A stretch of 64,000 nt of DNA from Semisulcospira habei (GCA_036245525.1 BTPG01000004.1:209839912-209903911); one strand, 5' to 3'. Shown: positions 11,110-21,851, counted from the first letter of the stretch. Notes: generated from the sequence alone by a model not told the origin. Numbers and translations: made by a program.

Positions 11110-11237
11110 GGGGCCAGTTGCGTGATCGAGCTTAGTCCTGCACCCTTTCACTAAGCGTGGTGCTCCGCTGTAGCGGAGCACCTTGCTTAGTGACTGGCGC
11201 AGGACTTTGCTCATTCATGTAAGTGAACACAGGCCCC
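11110..11237. mobile_element. Family-F hairpin element
   Basis: Palindrome with ends GGGGCCAGTTGCGTG and a complementary GGCCCC end. The centre is GGTGCTCCGCTGTAGCGGAGCACC. The outer right arm is more diverged than the centre. Confidence 0.82.
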
Positions 11238-11461
11238 TATTTTATTATCATATCAGCTAAGTACTGTGTACCGTCAGTCTTATCTTTATGTGTGTGTCGG
11301 TCTGACTTCCATTTTGTTAGTCCACAATGGACATGTATACTGGTATACGCTTACGACTTCGTCAGATTATGCGTGTTACCTTTGCAGTCAACATTTTTGT
11401 CTTAGCACTTTTCCCATCACAACCTCCCACCCCTTTCCCTAGCTTTAGAGCAGGAGTCCAG

Positions 11462-11575
11462 TAAGCAAAGAATCCTCGGCGCGTCGTCAGCCTTAGTTGG
11501 CCCGCGTACGGCTGTGCCAGAACCAATTGTGGCGGACATTGGCCCGAGAGTCTTTTGCACATTGGCAGTTATCAT
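11462..11575. repeat. Family-I imperfect palindrome
   Basis: Left side AGCAAAGAATCCTCGGCGCG and right side GGCCCGAGAGTCTTTTGCAC pair loosely around TTGGCCCGCGTACGG. It is the same layout as 13633-13738. Confidence 0.55.
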
Positions 11576-11665
11576 TTCCTCTCGAGCCGACGATGTGGGG
11601 ATTACCACATTTCATGACGATTTTTTTTTTATAGAAACCTTGAGGTCAACGTCACAGTTCATATC

Positions 11666-11742
11666 AACCGTGATAGTTCAAGGGGGTATCGGAATAGCTT
11701 CAAGCTATTCCGACATCACCCTTGAACTAACATGGTCGATCC
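11666..11742. mobile_element. Family-B hairpin, loop-deleted
   Basis: Arms ATAGTTCAAGGGGGTATCGG and the complementary CGACATCACCCTTGAACTA close on GCTTCAAGC. The GGCGCC loop stem of other copies is missing. Confidence 0.8.
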
Positions 11743-12194
11743 ACATTCTGTCGTAGCATGTCAGGATTTATGGGTTATTGGAGTTCGTAGATAGCTGAAC
11801 CGACGTCTGCCCGATTGATCTCCTGCTTCGCTGGGAGGTTTCATTTCCTCCTGAGCCGATGATGTTACGATGAGGGCCTGAGGATGGTTTGTGTATTCAA
11901 AGGATTAGTCGGACCAAATGCGGTCACTGTGCCGATGACAAGCAAAGACAGACTGCAACCGGGTTCCGGACATGACCTACTTTCATTAAGCACGTGAAAC
12001 ACGGCTGCCATCTTCGCTTTACAGTTTGACTGGCACTGGACGGCGTTTTGTTGATCACCGAGACAAAAGCAGTTTTGTCCATCTTCTAGAAGGTTTTGTC
12101 AAACCATGCATACGTGCGTCTGACGAAGTGCGCATGGCTCAGTCCACAGCGATCTAATCACCGGTACGTCACTTCCCGTGGTCACTGAGGTTGC

Positions 12195-12408
12195 TTAACT
12201 CATTCTACCCCAACACCGAAATCCTAAAATTTTGCCGTTGTCCTCCGAAGACTGCACTGCAGTGCAGGACATAGATCGACCATGATAATTCAAGGGTGAT
12301 GCCAGAATAGCTTGGCGCCCATAGGCGCCAAGCTATTCTGGCATCACCCTTGAATTATCATGGTCGATCCTTATCTTCCTGTGGTGTGTCTGGGGTAGAA
12401 TGAGTTAA
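12195..12408. mobile_element. Family-B TTAA element, complete 214 bp
   Basis: Begins TTAACTCATTCTACCCCAAC and ends GGGGTAGAATGAGTTAA. The central hairpin runs from GATCGACCATGATAATTC through GGCGCCCATAGGCGCC to GAATTATCATGGTCGATC. Copies of the same length and ends lie at 16813, 20769, 31546 and 36104. Confidence 0.92.
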
Positions 12409-12462
12409 ACGGAGCTGACCCAGAAAAAGATAGTCTTTGACACCTCACGTGAAAATTAGAGG

Positions 12463-12522
12463 GTAATGGGCGTTATACTTGTAATGGTCGTTATACTTGT
12501 AATGGGCGTTATACTTGTAATG
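12463..12522. repeat. 18-bp tandem repeat, three units
   Basis: Three near-identical units GTAATGGGCGTTATACTT stand head to tail. Confidence 0.9.
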
Positions 12523-12545
12523 TTCTTGCTAACTACATGTCTCCT

Positions 12546-13141
12546 TTAACCCTTCGCTTCGAACGGACGTACATTTTGTGTCTGAAATCTGCGTTTAGTG
12601 AACGACCCAAAACAAAGTCACAACTGTCCAAAGAACATGGATACAAATTGGTTTCAGCAAGAGGCATAGATGCTCATGAGACCCCGCGGTCCGTGGCGCA
12701 GTGGTTAAGGCGCCTGCCACCAATGCCAAAGGTGCGAGGTTCGATACCGGGTTCCGGCGTTGGACTTTTCTCCTCTGGTAAGTGTCACCGTTAATTCGGG
12801 CGGACTGTCGGGGGTTCTTTCTCCGGGTACTCCGGTTCTTCCACCCCCCACACTTTGGTACCGGTCTCAGGCCACTTTACAAAATTTCAAATACAAGCGA
12901 TCAAAAATCTCTGTAACTTCAGTAGCTGACTGGCCCTTCGTTTGTCTTGTACTGTGTTTGTCTTAAATGGCGTAAATCCGTGTCTGTTTCGTGAGTGTGT
13001 GTGTTGGGTTTCAGGCGCGGCGCTTTGAGTCGATTTCCCCAAAATTGAGAAAAAGCGCCTATATAATAACGGTATTATTATTATTATTATTATTTTTGCA
13101 GTTAGATCGCGTTCACTTTTTCGCGGCAGTGAAGGGGTTAA
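12546..13141. mobile_element. Family-A TTAA element interrupted by a SINE
   Basis: The left end TTAACCCTTCGCTTCGAACG and right end CGGCAGTGAAGGGGTTAA belong to family A. The left hairpin arm (GCAAGAGGCATAGATGCTC, 12657-12688) is intact. The right arm is replaced by a SINE, after which the element resumes at TTGCAGTTAGATCGCG. Confidence 0.85.
12686..13095 (+). mobile_element. tRNA-derived SINE with L2-like tail
   Basis: The head carries box A (TGGCGCAGTGG) and box B (GGTTCGATACC). The body runs to GCGCTTTGAGTCGATTT and AAAAGCGCCTATATAATAAC, then (ATT)n. The GCGCTTTGAG...AAAGCGC ending resembles 3' ends known from L2-type LINEs and their SINEs. A second full copy lies at 31858-32269 and a 5'-truncated one at 21121-21379. 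It begins precisely at the GC-rich centre of the host hairpin. Confidence 0.87.
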
Positions 13142-13632
13142 ACGATGTTGGTCCTAATTGATCCTTTCAGCTATTCTTGCACCACCCGTGCGCTATCATG
13201 GTCGATCTATTTCATCTGTGGTGTAGGAACCGGGGAGGGGGGGGGCAGGCCCAATTTACACCCCCCCCCCCCCTCCCCCTCTCCCCGAACACTCCCTCCT
13301 CCCTGGCCTTATCCAAAGAAAATATTTGTTTGATTTTTCGTAGGGGACTGTCGTCGGTTGGATTTTTGTAGGGTAGAAAGTAACATGTCAGGCACGCTGC
13401 CTCCCCTCCCTCCACAATCTCCCTACGCCTCCCTCACCCCCTAATGAAAATTTTCCGGTTGTACATTAATGTCATACCTATCAGAGGTCAACTCACAAGT
13501 GTGGGAATTTCAAGCCGTACAGCTGCAGGGGTTCATGAGAATTGTACCCTCTTGTTCGGGCCCACAGATCGGGCGAATTCGACAGTGTGACTTTGACGCG
13601 AAGCGTACGACGCACGACTTGCGGCTGGCATA
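13142..13632. other. No gene seen; family-B arm and C/G-rich tracts
   Basis: A lone family-B right arm (AGCTATTCTTGCACCACCC to CATGGTCGATC) lies at about 13170-13208. G- and C-rich tracts follow at 13230-13275. A weak family-A-like hairpin (GCCGTACAGCTGCAGGGGTT) lies near 13512-13555. Confidence 0.4.
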
Positions 13633-13738
13633 TGCTAGTCAAGCAAAAAAGATCCTCGGATCGACGTTGACCGTGGTTGGCCCGCGCACTGTCAACTGCG
13701 ACCGATGTCGGCCCGAGGACCTTTTGCGCGCACACAGA
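13633..13738. repeat. Family-I imperfect palindrome
   Basis: GCAAAAAAGATCCTCGG pairs with CCGAGGACCTTTTGCGC around TTGGCCCGCGCACTG. The ends match 11462-11575 and 57990-58073. Confidence 0.6.
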
Positions 13739-14047
13739 GATGGAGCGATCTCTAGTCTTCTTCAGCTCGGTACCGATGGAGTCGATCGATACGATGACTA
13801 AATTAGTCCGCTGGATCGTACAACTTCTGGCGACCTTTGTCGTTTTTGTGGCCAGAAAACAGAACAATATTGTGGACACATAATTATGTGAATGCGGCAC
13901 GCAGATGTGAATGAGGTCACGCTACGTGCATTGATCCTCACGGAAATTACACGAAATAATTTACGATGACCGAGAAATGTCCAACAAAGACAAAAGCACA
14001 CAGTTCAGTAGCCCGTCCAGTGCCGAGAACATCGCCCTGCGGCAAGA

Positions 14048-14390
14048 GCACTTGCTGACACCACTTTGAATCCATGCTTCTAGGTCCTATGCCTCTTGCT
14101 GACACCACTTAATCCATGCTTCTAGGTCCTATGCCTCTTGCTGACACCACTTTGCCTCCATGCTTCTAGGTCCTATGCCTCTTGCTGACACCACTTAATC
14201 CATGCTTCTAGGTCCTATGCCTCTTGCTGACACCACTTTGAATCCATGCTTCTAGGTCCTATGCCTCTTGCTGACACCACTTTGAATCCATGCTTCTAGG
14301 TCCTATGCCTCTTGCTGACACCACTTTGAATCCATGCTTCTAGGTCCTATGCCTCTTGCTGACACCACTTTGAATCCATGTTATATTCCT
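14048..14390. repeat. 44-bp tandem array derived from a family-A half hairpin
   Basis: About eight head-to-tail units of 41-44 bp contain CTATGCCTCTTGCTGACACC and ACTTTGAATCCATGCTTC. This is the right arm and outer flank of family A (compare 44827-44868), so the array grew from half of such an element. Two units are short by 3 bp (CACTTAATCC). Confidence 0.92.
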
Positions 14391-14727
14391 GGGTCAGCTA
14401 GGCTATTTTCGTGTTGAATTAACGAAGATGGCAGCAACGCCTTCTGCAACGTCTTCTTCTGAACGGGTAAAAAAAAACTGTGCTGCACTTGTTTATTTCT
14501 TTAGCTGGATTGTGTTGTTGTTTCGTTTTTCACTCAACCCTCTTACTTGGTTTGGAGTTCACAAAGACAGAAACGCGCTTCAGATTTTTTTTTTTTTTTT
14601 TTTTTTTTTAAAGACAAGGACAAAAAGTAACAGTTTTTCCTTGCTTTTCCAAAGCATGTTTTCTTTCTTTGTTGGTCACTTCCTCTCGTTTTGCAGGCCT
14701 GGCAGTCACTCTTTGGGTCTGCTTCTC

Positions 14728-14942
14728 TTAACCCCTTCACGGTCAGTGGACTCTGTGTTTTTGAAATCATTGTCAGTACGACGTCAAAGATCCTTAGCCG
14801 TAAAAGAAACTGGATACAAAGTGGTTTTCAGTAAGAGGCATAGATCCTCATGAGCCCCCGCAGTTGCGGGGGCTCATGAGGATCTATGTCTCTTGCATTT
14901 GGTGATGTTCATCAGTTTTTTTTTCTGCAGTGAAAATGTTAA
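14728..14942. mobile_element. Family-A TTAA element, complete 215 bp
   Basis: Begins TTAACCCCTTCACGGTCAG and ends CTGCAGTGAAAATGTTAA. The hairpin at 14831-14896 is almost perfect, with centre CCCCCGCAGTTGCGGGGG. Confidence 0.9.
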
Positions 14943-15546
14943 ACACCAGCCGAAGCAGCTCGCCATTCATCAGTTGGCAAGATGTAGAAATTCTGAGCAT
15001 GGGCCGGCAGAACGTGCTGGCGCTTATTCAAAGTACGAGCATACTCTTTGAGTAACACCAATACCACCATCACTAACGCCAGATGGTGAGTAACAGAGCC
15101 TCGTGAGTCAAACTGTGGATGATGACTGGTTCATGGGGGTCTATGTGCGCTTCTGGCAGAATTATCGATCCTGTTCTTGTAGAGTGATCAGCTTTGTTTA
15201 GCGGCGGTCCACGTTCCGTCTGTAACCGAAATCCTGTCCATGGGGATTGTCTCCCTCCGTAAAAGGAACGCGAACTTTGATGGAATCAGTAATATGCGTG
15301 GATTAAGTCTTCTGACCAACCTCCCTCCTAAAGCCTGCAGTTGGGGGCTGAGAGGATCTTTGCGTGTTGCAGATTGAACTGCTATTTTATTTGCTTCAAG
15401 ACGTGAAGACGCAGGGTACCATTTTCCTTTTGAGACGACAAAGTTTTGCTCTGTGGTATTGAATATACCTTGAACACGCCACAATCTCTTGTCCCTTTAA
15501 ACTAAAAAATAAAAAAAATAATATAAAAAAGAGCTACGTACGTATC

Positions 15547-15585
15547 AGCAAGAGGCATAGATCCTCAAGAGCCCCCGCAATTGCA
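15547..15585. repeat. Family-A left arm only
   Basis: GCAAGAGGCATAGATCCTC is followed by the loop (GAGCCCCCGCAATTGC), then unrelated sequence. The right arm is lost. Confidence 0.75.
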
Positions 15586-15692
15586 GACGTTAACATTTAC
15601 CTTTCATACCGCCAACTCTCAGTCTGTGGCGGCATTGAAGGCTGGACGATTTTCTCTTCCTCTGAACGGAAAACTCAGATAATTACAATTTC

Positions 15693-15760
15693 AGCAAGAG
15701 GCATAGATCCTCATGAGCCCCGGCAATTTGCGGGGGCTCATGAGGATCTAGGCCCTCTTG
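15693..15760. mobile_element. Family-A hairpin core
   Basis: Palindrome around CCCCGGCAATTTGCGGGGGC, with the left arm GCAAGAGGCATAGATCC and a right arm ending CCCTCTTG. Confidence 0.82.
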
Positions 15761-16060
15761 TAGATGCAACGAATCTCACCCTTAAATGCCAACCGAAGAC
15801 GACTTTCAGTGAAAGGACAGTGTTGCTAATAATTCATGGGGTCGCTGGCTCCACAGCCGATGTGACGTCAAGACTGATCGATACTGAAGCAGACTGACGG
15901 CCAGGGATAGAGGGAGGGATGGAGAAATACAGAAGTGTGTGTGTGTGGGGGGGGGGGGGGAGGGGGGGTAGTCTCCAAGCAAACCAGTCTAAAGGACTAG
16001 GTCTGTAAAACTTTGAAACACGTGGCTCAAATGATCGGTCAAAATGCTAGAGGGTTTTCC
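15761..16060. other. No gene seen; G-rich tract
   Basis: A (GT)n-poly-G stretch lies at 15932-15968. Nothing else is recognised. Confidence 0.4.
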
Positions 16061-16150
16061 AGCCTACTTTGTTCGCTTCGAAATAACCGTGCCATTTCTC
16101 CGCTTAAGCGGAGAAATGGGCACGGCTATTTCGAAGCCAACAAAGTAAGC
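16061..16150. mobile_element. Family-G hairpin element
   Basis: Palindrome of about 90 bp centred on CTCCGCTTAAGCGGAG. The outer arms are CCTACTTTGTTCGCTTCGAA and complement. A right half-copy lies at 16363-16412. Confidence 0.85.
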
Positions 16151-16362
16151 TACAGCGGACGTGGTGCGAATTCCATCAGGTCAAAGCAGACCTCATTAAG
16201 AACTATTTATTTGTTCGTATGATAAGGTTCCCTGTGATTGTAATTATATATTCAGACGTTTACTACAAATAAATCTAAAAACAACTTTTTAAAAATAAAA
16301 ATGCTGCGCATTGACTTCCGGCGTCGTATGAAAGGTCAACTTCCACCGACGTCATTTGTCGT

Positions 16363-16412
16363 TTAGTAAGCTGAGAAATGGCACGGTCATTTCGAAGCGA
16401 GCAAAGTAGGCT
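16363..16412. repeat. Family-G right arm only
   Basis: Reads AAGCTGAGAAATGGCACGG then TTTCGAAGCGAGCAAAGTAG, matching the right arm of the hairpin 210 bp upstream. Confidence 0.75.
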
Positions 16413-16812
16413 AAGGGAGGGGTGGCGCTGGGGATAAGGGAAGTACAATAGAGTACGTGTGTCTGGTCAAGACGAAACACAATAGATCCAAATATTACTA
16501 GTCGAATAAATGGACTTGCTCCTGGCTGATTAAGAGCTAATAGTGCGCAATATCTCATTGATAAACGTTATAGGTTCGTCTCTCGATAATGCTGGACAAA
16601 ATGGCTAACTTGAATTTTGAAGTTTGAATGTCTTAAAAGTGAAAGCATTTCTACCGTTCTTCTCCTGTGTAATGAGGATAGTTACTGTTACGTGTGCTCT
16701 ATCACGCTGATTGTGAAGAGAAGGGTAGAAAGTCTTTAGTTGAGGCAAGACAACATTGAGAACCGTCATATCATAGTGATAGCAAACAAAACCCGCCGTG
16801 CAGCTGATTGCT

Positions 16813-17025
16813 TTAACTCATTCTACCCCAGACACACCACAGGAAGACAAGGATCGACCATGATAGTTCAAGGGTGATGACAGAATAGCTTGGCGCCTAT
16901 AAGCGCCAAGCTATTCTGGCATCACCCTTGAACTATCATGGTCGATTATGTCCTGCACTGCAATGCAGTCTTCAGAGGATAACGGCAAAATTTAAGGATT
17001 TCGGTGTTGGGGTAGAATGAGTTAA
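16813..17025. mobile_element. Family-B TTAA element, complete 213 bp, inverted
   Basis: Same ends as 12195-12408, but the asymmetric outer segments (GGATTTCGGTGTTGGGG) are on the right, so it is inserted in the opposite orientation. The hairpin centre is GGCGCCTATAAGCGCC. Confidence 0.92.
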
Positions 17026-17071
17026 CATACGGAACACTAACCTCGAAATTAACAGTTACCACTGTCAATAC

Positions 17072-17163
17072 TTAACCCTTTGCGTGTCGGTAGCGGTTTT
17101 TGTCGCGATGATTCCTGTAGGAATCTTCCCGAAAAAAAACGCTACCGACACGCAAAAGGTTAT
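17072..17163. mobile_element. Family-D TTAA hairpin element, 92 bp
   Basis: Begins TTAACCCTTTGCGTGTCGG; arms (CGTGTCGGTAGCG) close on GATTCCTGTAGGAATC. The terminus TTAACCCTTTG is strikingly piggyBac-like. The right TTAA has decayed to TTAT. A deleted relative lies at 28310-28367. Confidence 0.82.
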
Positions 17164-17718
17164 AGTAGCCCAGGGTCGGAATTGCATCTGCCAATCATCG
17201 TCTTAGCGGCTATCGGGTTAAAAAAATTTTTTTTTCAAAACAGACATACAAACACGTGCACACTTTGCAACATATCGTATTGAAGGGATTATGCAACATA
17301 TCTTATCGTGAAGGCTTTAACCCGAAATATTAATAAGATATGTTTAACTGACCTTTCCAAGCGTGTTTCTTTCTTCTTTGGGTTCTTCAGCACTTTCCCC
17401 TCGCTACTCTGTTTTCAGCTTTTGTTTTAGATGGTCTTTCAAACTGGGTGTCAGTGTCTTGATATCCACAGCAGCACAGTGACTGCCAAGCGTGTAAAAT
17501 GCAGAGAAGAACCCAACCAAGAAGAAGTACGCTTAGAAAAGACAAATGCCGCGCAATTTATTAATATTTCTTCCTTTTTTTCCGAAAACATACGAACAAA
17601 CAAGCACACAATTTGCAAACTCTTCTTGGGAACAAAATGGTCAAATTGTGTACTTGGCTGTATGTTTGTTTTGAAAACAATTGTAACAAAAAGATTTCAA
17701 AAATTATTATAACAATTT
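17164..17718. other. No gene seen; diverged dispersed repeat
   Basis: AAGCGTGTAAAATG (about 17488) recurs at 20475 and, inverted, at 9882. CTTTCCAAGCGTGTTTCTTTC (about 17352) resembles 17773-17795. A 93-residue frame at 17431-17712 is unrecognised. Confidence 0.35.
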
Positions 17719-17758
17719 TATTGATATTTCCGGTTTTAACCGGAAATATCAATAAATT
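17719..17758. repeat. Perfect AT-rich palindrome
   Basis: Arms TTTATTGATATTTCCGGTT and the exact complement meet with almost no loop. Confidence 0.85.
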
Positions 17759-17995
17759 TTGTTAAAATTAATTTTTCAAAGCGAGTTTCTTTTTATTCGT
17801 TGCATGTTCTGTATTTCTCGCCAAGATGAGACATATATACTGACGATGAAAATAAAAGCAGCAAGAGAGTCATGTAAGTGTGCCTAGAAACACACAGGGA
17901 GTTCGACATTCAACCGTTGTTCGAGGGGATTCTCGTTGACGACAGAAACTTGTAACCCCTTCCCTGTGCCGGGACTCAGATTGTGCTTAGAATTC

Positions 17996-18070
17996 GCTGT
18001 CGAGCAAAGGAAATGCGACATTTTTGGAATCATCGGAACACTAAAGCATTTGTTATGCTCGTCAGAATAC
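17996..18070. repeat. Family-K half hairpin
   Basis: TCGAGCAAAGGAAATGCGAC and TTTTTGGAATCATCGGAACAC match one arm of the palindrome at 38114-38211. TGCTCGTCAG closes it. Confidence 0.65.
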
Positions 18071-18620
18071 TTGCATCGCAGGATTTTGCAAAGGCTGCAT
18101 TTTACAGCAGATGTGCGAACCACGGAACTCTGTCCCATTCGCGTTAGCAGAACACGCTGTGACTAGACGGTAGAGAGCGGTCAGTGCGGGTGAGCCACGT
18201 TGATGTGCTGCATAGGAGTTTGCAAACGTTGCATTTGGGAGGAGCTTTCGTAATCCATCTCCGTCAGGATCAGGTGTGTTATCTGGACACAGACAAAATG
18301 CTGGCTTGGAACCGCTGCGCTGGAAAAAACAAAACAAAACAAAAACACCTCGTGTGCCTGGAAGTTTAAAGCAGACCCAAAGCCGAAGGGACATATTTTG
18401 TAGTCTCACGCAACAGAATCGGCTAACATAATGATTAAAAAAATCGGAGCAGTAAGTTCTGTCACATTAGAATATTGACGTCACTGACGTCAGTACGTTT
18501 CTCTACTATATAATTATTTTTCAAACACTCTCTGCTAGCTGATTCTGTTGTGTTACTACAAGAAACGTGTTAGATTACAACAAAAGTCCTTAAACATGTG
18601 GCATTTACTGCTGTTCCTCT
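18071..18620. other. No gene seen
   Basis: No supported coding region. CGCATCGC-type inverted words flank it, but no family is assigned. Confidence 0.35.
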
Positions 18621-18880
18621 TTAAATCCATTCAACCCTGACACACACAACAAGCTTATGGATCGACCATGACAGTTTAAGGGTAGTGCCAGCTTAACTTG
18701 GCGCCTGTAGGCGCCAAGCTAACGGCGGCACTACCCTTAAACTATCGTGGTCGATCTCTCTCCTGAGACGCGATGCTATTGTCACACCACCCTGAACTGT
18801 CACGGTCAATCATTCTCATGAACTGTCAAGTAGTTATCAGAGCACAAATCCCAACTGTTGGGAGTTTAGACATGAGTGTG
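18621..18880. mobile_element. Family-B element, diverged, with extra arm
   Basis: The hairpin at 18660-18756 (GATCGACCATGACAGTTTAAG to CTATCGTGGTCGATC) has centre GGCGCCTGTAGGCGCC. A second right arm (CACACCACCCTGAACTGTCA) follows at 18780-18812. TTTAAATCCATTCAACCC at the left and GTGTGTTAATTC at the right may be the original ends. Confidence 0.75.
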
Positions 18881-19461
18881 TTAATTCATTAGTGACGTCA
18901 GTGCCACATATGGACGCGTAGCCAGATGCTGCAAGTCACAAAAGTGTTAATAGAAAATGTTGGTGCATGTACACGTGTACAATGATGATTCAGTTTAAAA
19001 TCATGTCATATGATCGGAAATGTTCTACCTGCACGAACGACTTTGGTTTCGTGCAAGTTAAGAATACAATAGAATGCGATAGAAACGGCCGTAACACAAT
19101 ATAACACAACGTAACATAATAGGTAAAATGCCATAGAACTTTGCAATAAAGCGATAGATAGAAATGAGATAAAGACACGGTCACAATACTACACTAAGGG
19201 AGGGCGTACTATTGAAAAGGATGGCACCGTGCGATAATGCCATTGAAAATGCTCGCTTCGTACAATAATGGCGCCGTACAATAACTGTATCACGTGATTC
19301 CACGGGAGATCACTCCATTGATTTTCAGACAATGTTTGCAGCTGCTGAGTCAATACCGCGGAACAAACGCTCGAAGCATTCATTGGAAATTGGCGAAAAC
19401 CCAGCCCAGTATTACATATTAGAATGAGTCACCGCACACTTCGAACAAACATCACCTAATT
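18881..19461. other. No gene seen
   Basis: No coding region or clear repeat. Weak inverted pairing of GGCACCGTGCGATAATG with GGCGCCGTACAATAAC occurs around 19225-19285. Confidence 0.35.
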
Positions 19462-19528
19462 GCAAAAGGCATAAATCCTCATGTGCCCCCAGCATTTGCG
19501 GGGGCGCATGAAGATCTATACCTCTTGC
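19462..19528. mobile_element. Family-A hairpin core
   Basis: Palindrome GCAAAAGGCATAAATCC to ATACCTCTTGC around CCCCAGCATTTGCGGGGGC. Its right flank resembles that of the next copy (TGGTTTTYGGGTGTTGT), so the pair may be a local duplication. Confidence 0.82.
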
Positions 19529-19632
19529 TGGCCTCATTTGGCATATTGTTTTTCAAGCATGGATGGTTTTCGGGTGTTGTATTTGCTATTAAAACCTACG
19601 AAAGAACAATCTTTAACAAACACCGCCATTTT

Positions 19633-19698
19633 GCAAGAGGTATAGACCTGCATGGGCCCACGCAGTTGCGGGGGCCCATGAAGATCTAAACCTCTTGC
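19633..19698. mobile_element. Family-A hairpin core
   Basis: Palindrome with left arm GCAAGAGGTATAGACCTGC and right arm ending AACCTCTTGC, centre CCCACGCAGTTGCGGGGGCC. Confidence 0.82.
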
Positions 19699-20254
19699 TG
19701 GCTTCCTTTATTCCTATGTTCCTTAAACGTAAATGGTTTTTGGGTGTTGTGTAGACGATAGCACCTAGAATGCTCGTTATTTGGTAATTATGATAGAGCA
19801 CAATGTACATTTAATTGCATGTTAGTGGTCTGGCAATTATGCAGCGTTTGGACCAGAAGCGTGACTTTGTTCTGTGTTGACATATTCCGTTTCCGAGACA
19901 TAAAACAATTTCGCTCCTCGCTTTGAATGTGATGACATTTTTATGAATACTGTTTTTCCATTAATGTGAATAACTACCGTTGTTGCTGTTTCACTAATTC
20001 AAAGCGAGTCAGAGTAGCAAGGCAAATAAGTACAAGTACTACAATTTGGCTGTAATTGTCGATCAATTTCACTTAGATTGTACTTGGCAAACAGTACTTC
20101 ATCCCTTTCCCGCCAGGACACACAGAACGCCACCGAACCGCAAGAGTGGACTTCAACATTACACGCGTTTAGTTTTGACAGTTCTTGAAAGGTTTTACCA
20201 ACAGAGCTCTAAGATAACATACACATGAGAAACATAAAATAGAGCTTCACCCAA
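19699..20254. other. No gene seen
   Basis: Apart from the flank shared between the two family-A copies, nothing was recognised. Confidence 0.35.
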
Positions 20255-20430
20255 TAAACCTTTGGTTAGCATCATGTTTCGATGTTAAAGGCCCAAATGA
20301 AGATTTGTTTAACGTCATGTTTTGATGTTGAACTCCCAATGAAGCTTTGTTCAACATGACATTTAAAAGTTAAAGGCCCAATGGAGCTTTGTTTAAATTT
20401 CTTGTGACTTTAAAGGCCCACGAACGCTTT
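20255..20430. repeat. Degenerate tandem repeat of about 55 bp
   Basis: Three to four diverged units each hold GTTAAAGGCCCAAATGAAG or a variant, followed by TTTGTTTAA. Confidence 0.7.
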
Positions 20431-20768
20431 AGTTTACTTAGTTAATGTTTGGAATTCAGACCAAAACGGAGCAAGCGTGTAAAATGACAAGAAAGACCGG
20501 CCAAAAAAAAATGTAACTTGAATAAACAACACATTGTCCTTTCTCGATCCTGTCTGTTTGCAAAAAAAAAAAAGATATTAACAGGACAATGTAATAAACT
20601 GTTTTGCATTTGTTCTTTCAACGCCTGTGTATTTTTGCGTAGGTTATTTCTTTGCTCTTAGTTGAAGTTAACTTATATATACGACATCGCGTTCCTACCA
20701 AAGCAGCAAATCTTTATTACATAAAATTTGTTTTGCGCGACCAGGGTTTTGCATGATAAAAAGTAATC
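20431..20768. other. No gene seen
   Basis: Contains an inverted pair (CATTGTCCT / AGGACAATG) around 20530-20610 and the dispersed word AAGCGTGTAAAATG. Confidence 0.35.
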
Positions 20769-20982
20769 TTAACTCATTCTACCCCAACACCGAAATCCTT
20801 AAATATTGCCGTTGTCCTCTGAAGATTGCATTGCAGTGCAGGACACAGATCGACCATGATAGTTCAAGGGTGATGCCGGAATAGCTTGGCGCCCATAGGC
20901 GCCAAGCTATTCTGGCATCACCCTGGAACTATCATGGTCGATCCTTATCTTGCTGTGGTGCGTCTGGGGTAGAAGGGGTTAA
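20769..20982. mobile_element. Family-B TTAA element, complete 214 bp
   Basis: Begins TTAACTCATTCTACCCCAAC and ends GGGGTAGAAGGGGTTAA. The hairpin centre is GGCGCCCATAGGCGCC. A family-J fold-back starts almost directly at its right TTAA. Confidence 0.92.
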
Positions 20983-20988
20983 AAGACA

Positions 20989-21105
20989 GGTGCTCTCTAG
21001 AGAGACGTCTTGATAGGTGAAAAGTGTCACCTGTCACTAAAGACCATCATGTAGGTGGCTATAGCCAACAAAATGATGGTTTTTAATGAGAGATGATCTC
21101 TCAAT
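20989..21105. repeat. Family-J palindrome
   Basis: Arms CACTAAAGACCATCATGTAGG and the complementary AAATGATGGTTTTTAATG pair around GGCTATAGCC. A better-preserved copy is at 46763-46860. Confidence 0.75.
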
Positions 21106-21120
21106 AAAGTGGTTTTGCTG

Positions 21121-21379
21121 CACACCCATCCACACTTGGGTACCGGTTTCAGGCCACTTTAGAAATTTCAAATACAAGCGATCAAAAATCTCTGTAACTT
21201 CAGTAGCTGAACTGGCCCTTCGTCTGTCTTGTACTGTGTTTGTCTTAAATGGCGTAAATCCGTGTCTGTTACGTGAGTGTGCGTGTTGGGTTTCAGTTCG
21301 CGGCGCTTTGAGTCGATTTGCCCAAAAATTGAGAAAAAGCGCCTATATAATAACAGTATTATTATTATTATTATTATTA
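21121..21379 (+). mobile_element. 5'-truncated SINE (same family as 12686-13095)
   Basis: Begins inside the body (TTGGGTACCGGTTTCAGGCC) and keeps the tail GCGCTTTGAGTCGATTT, AAAAGCGCCTATATAATAAC and (ATT)n. The tRNA-like head is absent. Confidence 0.85.
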
Positions 21380-21507
21380 CATTTGAAAACACAGCCTTCA
21401 AATCCGCAGTATACAATGCCATCGGGGATTGTAGCGTGTCCCTGGTAAACGCGGTAATCGCTTAGACGCGGTGTTCGACAGGTTCTAAGACATCACAGCG
21501 GAAGATG

Positions 21508-21531
21508 GATCGTTCATGATAGTTCAAGGGT
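21508..21531. repeat. Family-B left arm fragment
   Basis: GATCGTTCATGATAGTTCAA plus GGGTA, then unrelated sequence. Confidence 0.65.
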
Positions 21532-21851
21532 ACTTCTGTTACGCAGTTTTGTTTTGTTTTTTAAAGTTACTCTACTTCTGTGACACGTTTTTTTTTTTTT
21601 TATTGGGCACCTGATCAATCGACACTCAAAAAGCAAAGGGAGATAATTGTAACAAGGTCACGAAACTCTGAAACTCCACACTTGTCATTGAGGACTTTAA
21701 CCCTTAGCTTCCACAGCCAAGAAATCTCACTTTTTTCAGTCTGTACAGCAAAGAAAATTCTAACAATGTAAAGATAACCCCGTCTTACCGCGCGCTGGAG
21801 GAGATTGCAGTTAAGGGTACTGCCTGATTAGGTTGGCACATGAAAAAATGA
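21532..21851. other. No gene seen
   Basis: A T-rich tract lies at 21589-21602. Nothing else is recognised. Confidence 0.35.

Noticed and set aside
12686..12760. tRNA gene
   Set aside because: Box A and box B are present, but the segment is the head of a 410-bp SINE with further copies; the cloverleaf is not convincing. The same holds for 8997-9070, 31858-31930, 58919-58985 and 59420-59494.
14048..14390. CRISPR-like array
   Set aside because: No spacers; units are full-length tandem copies.
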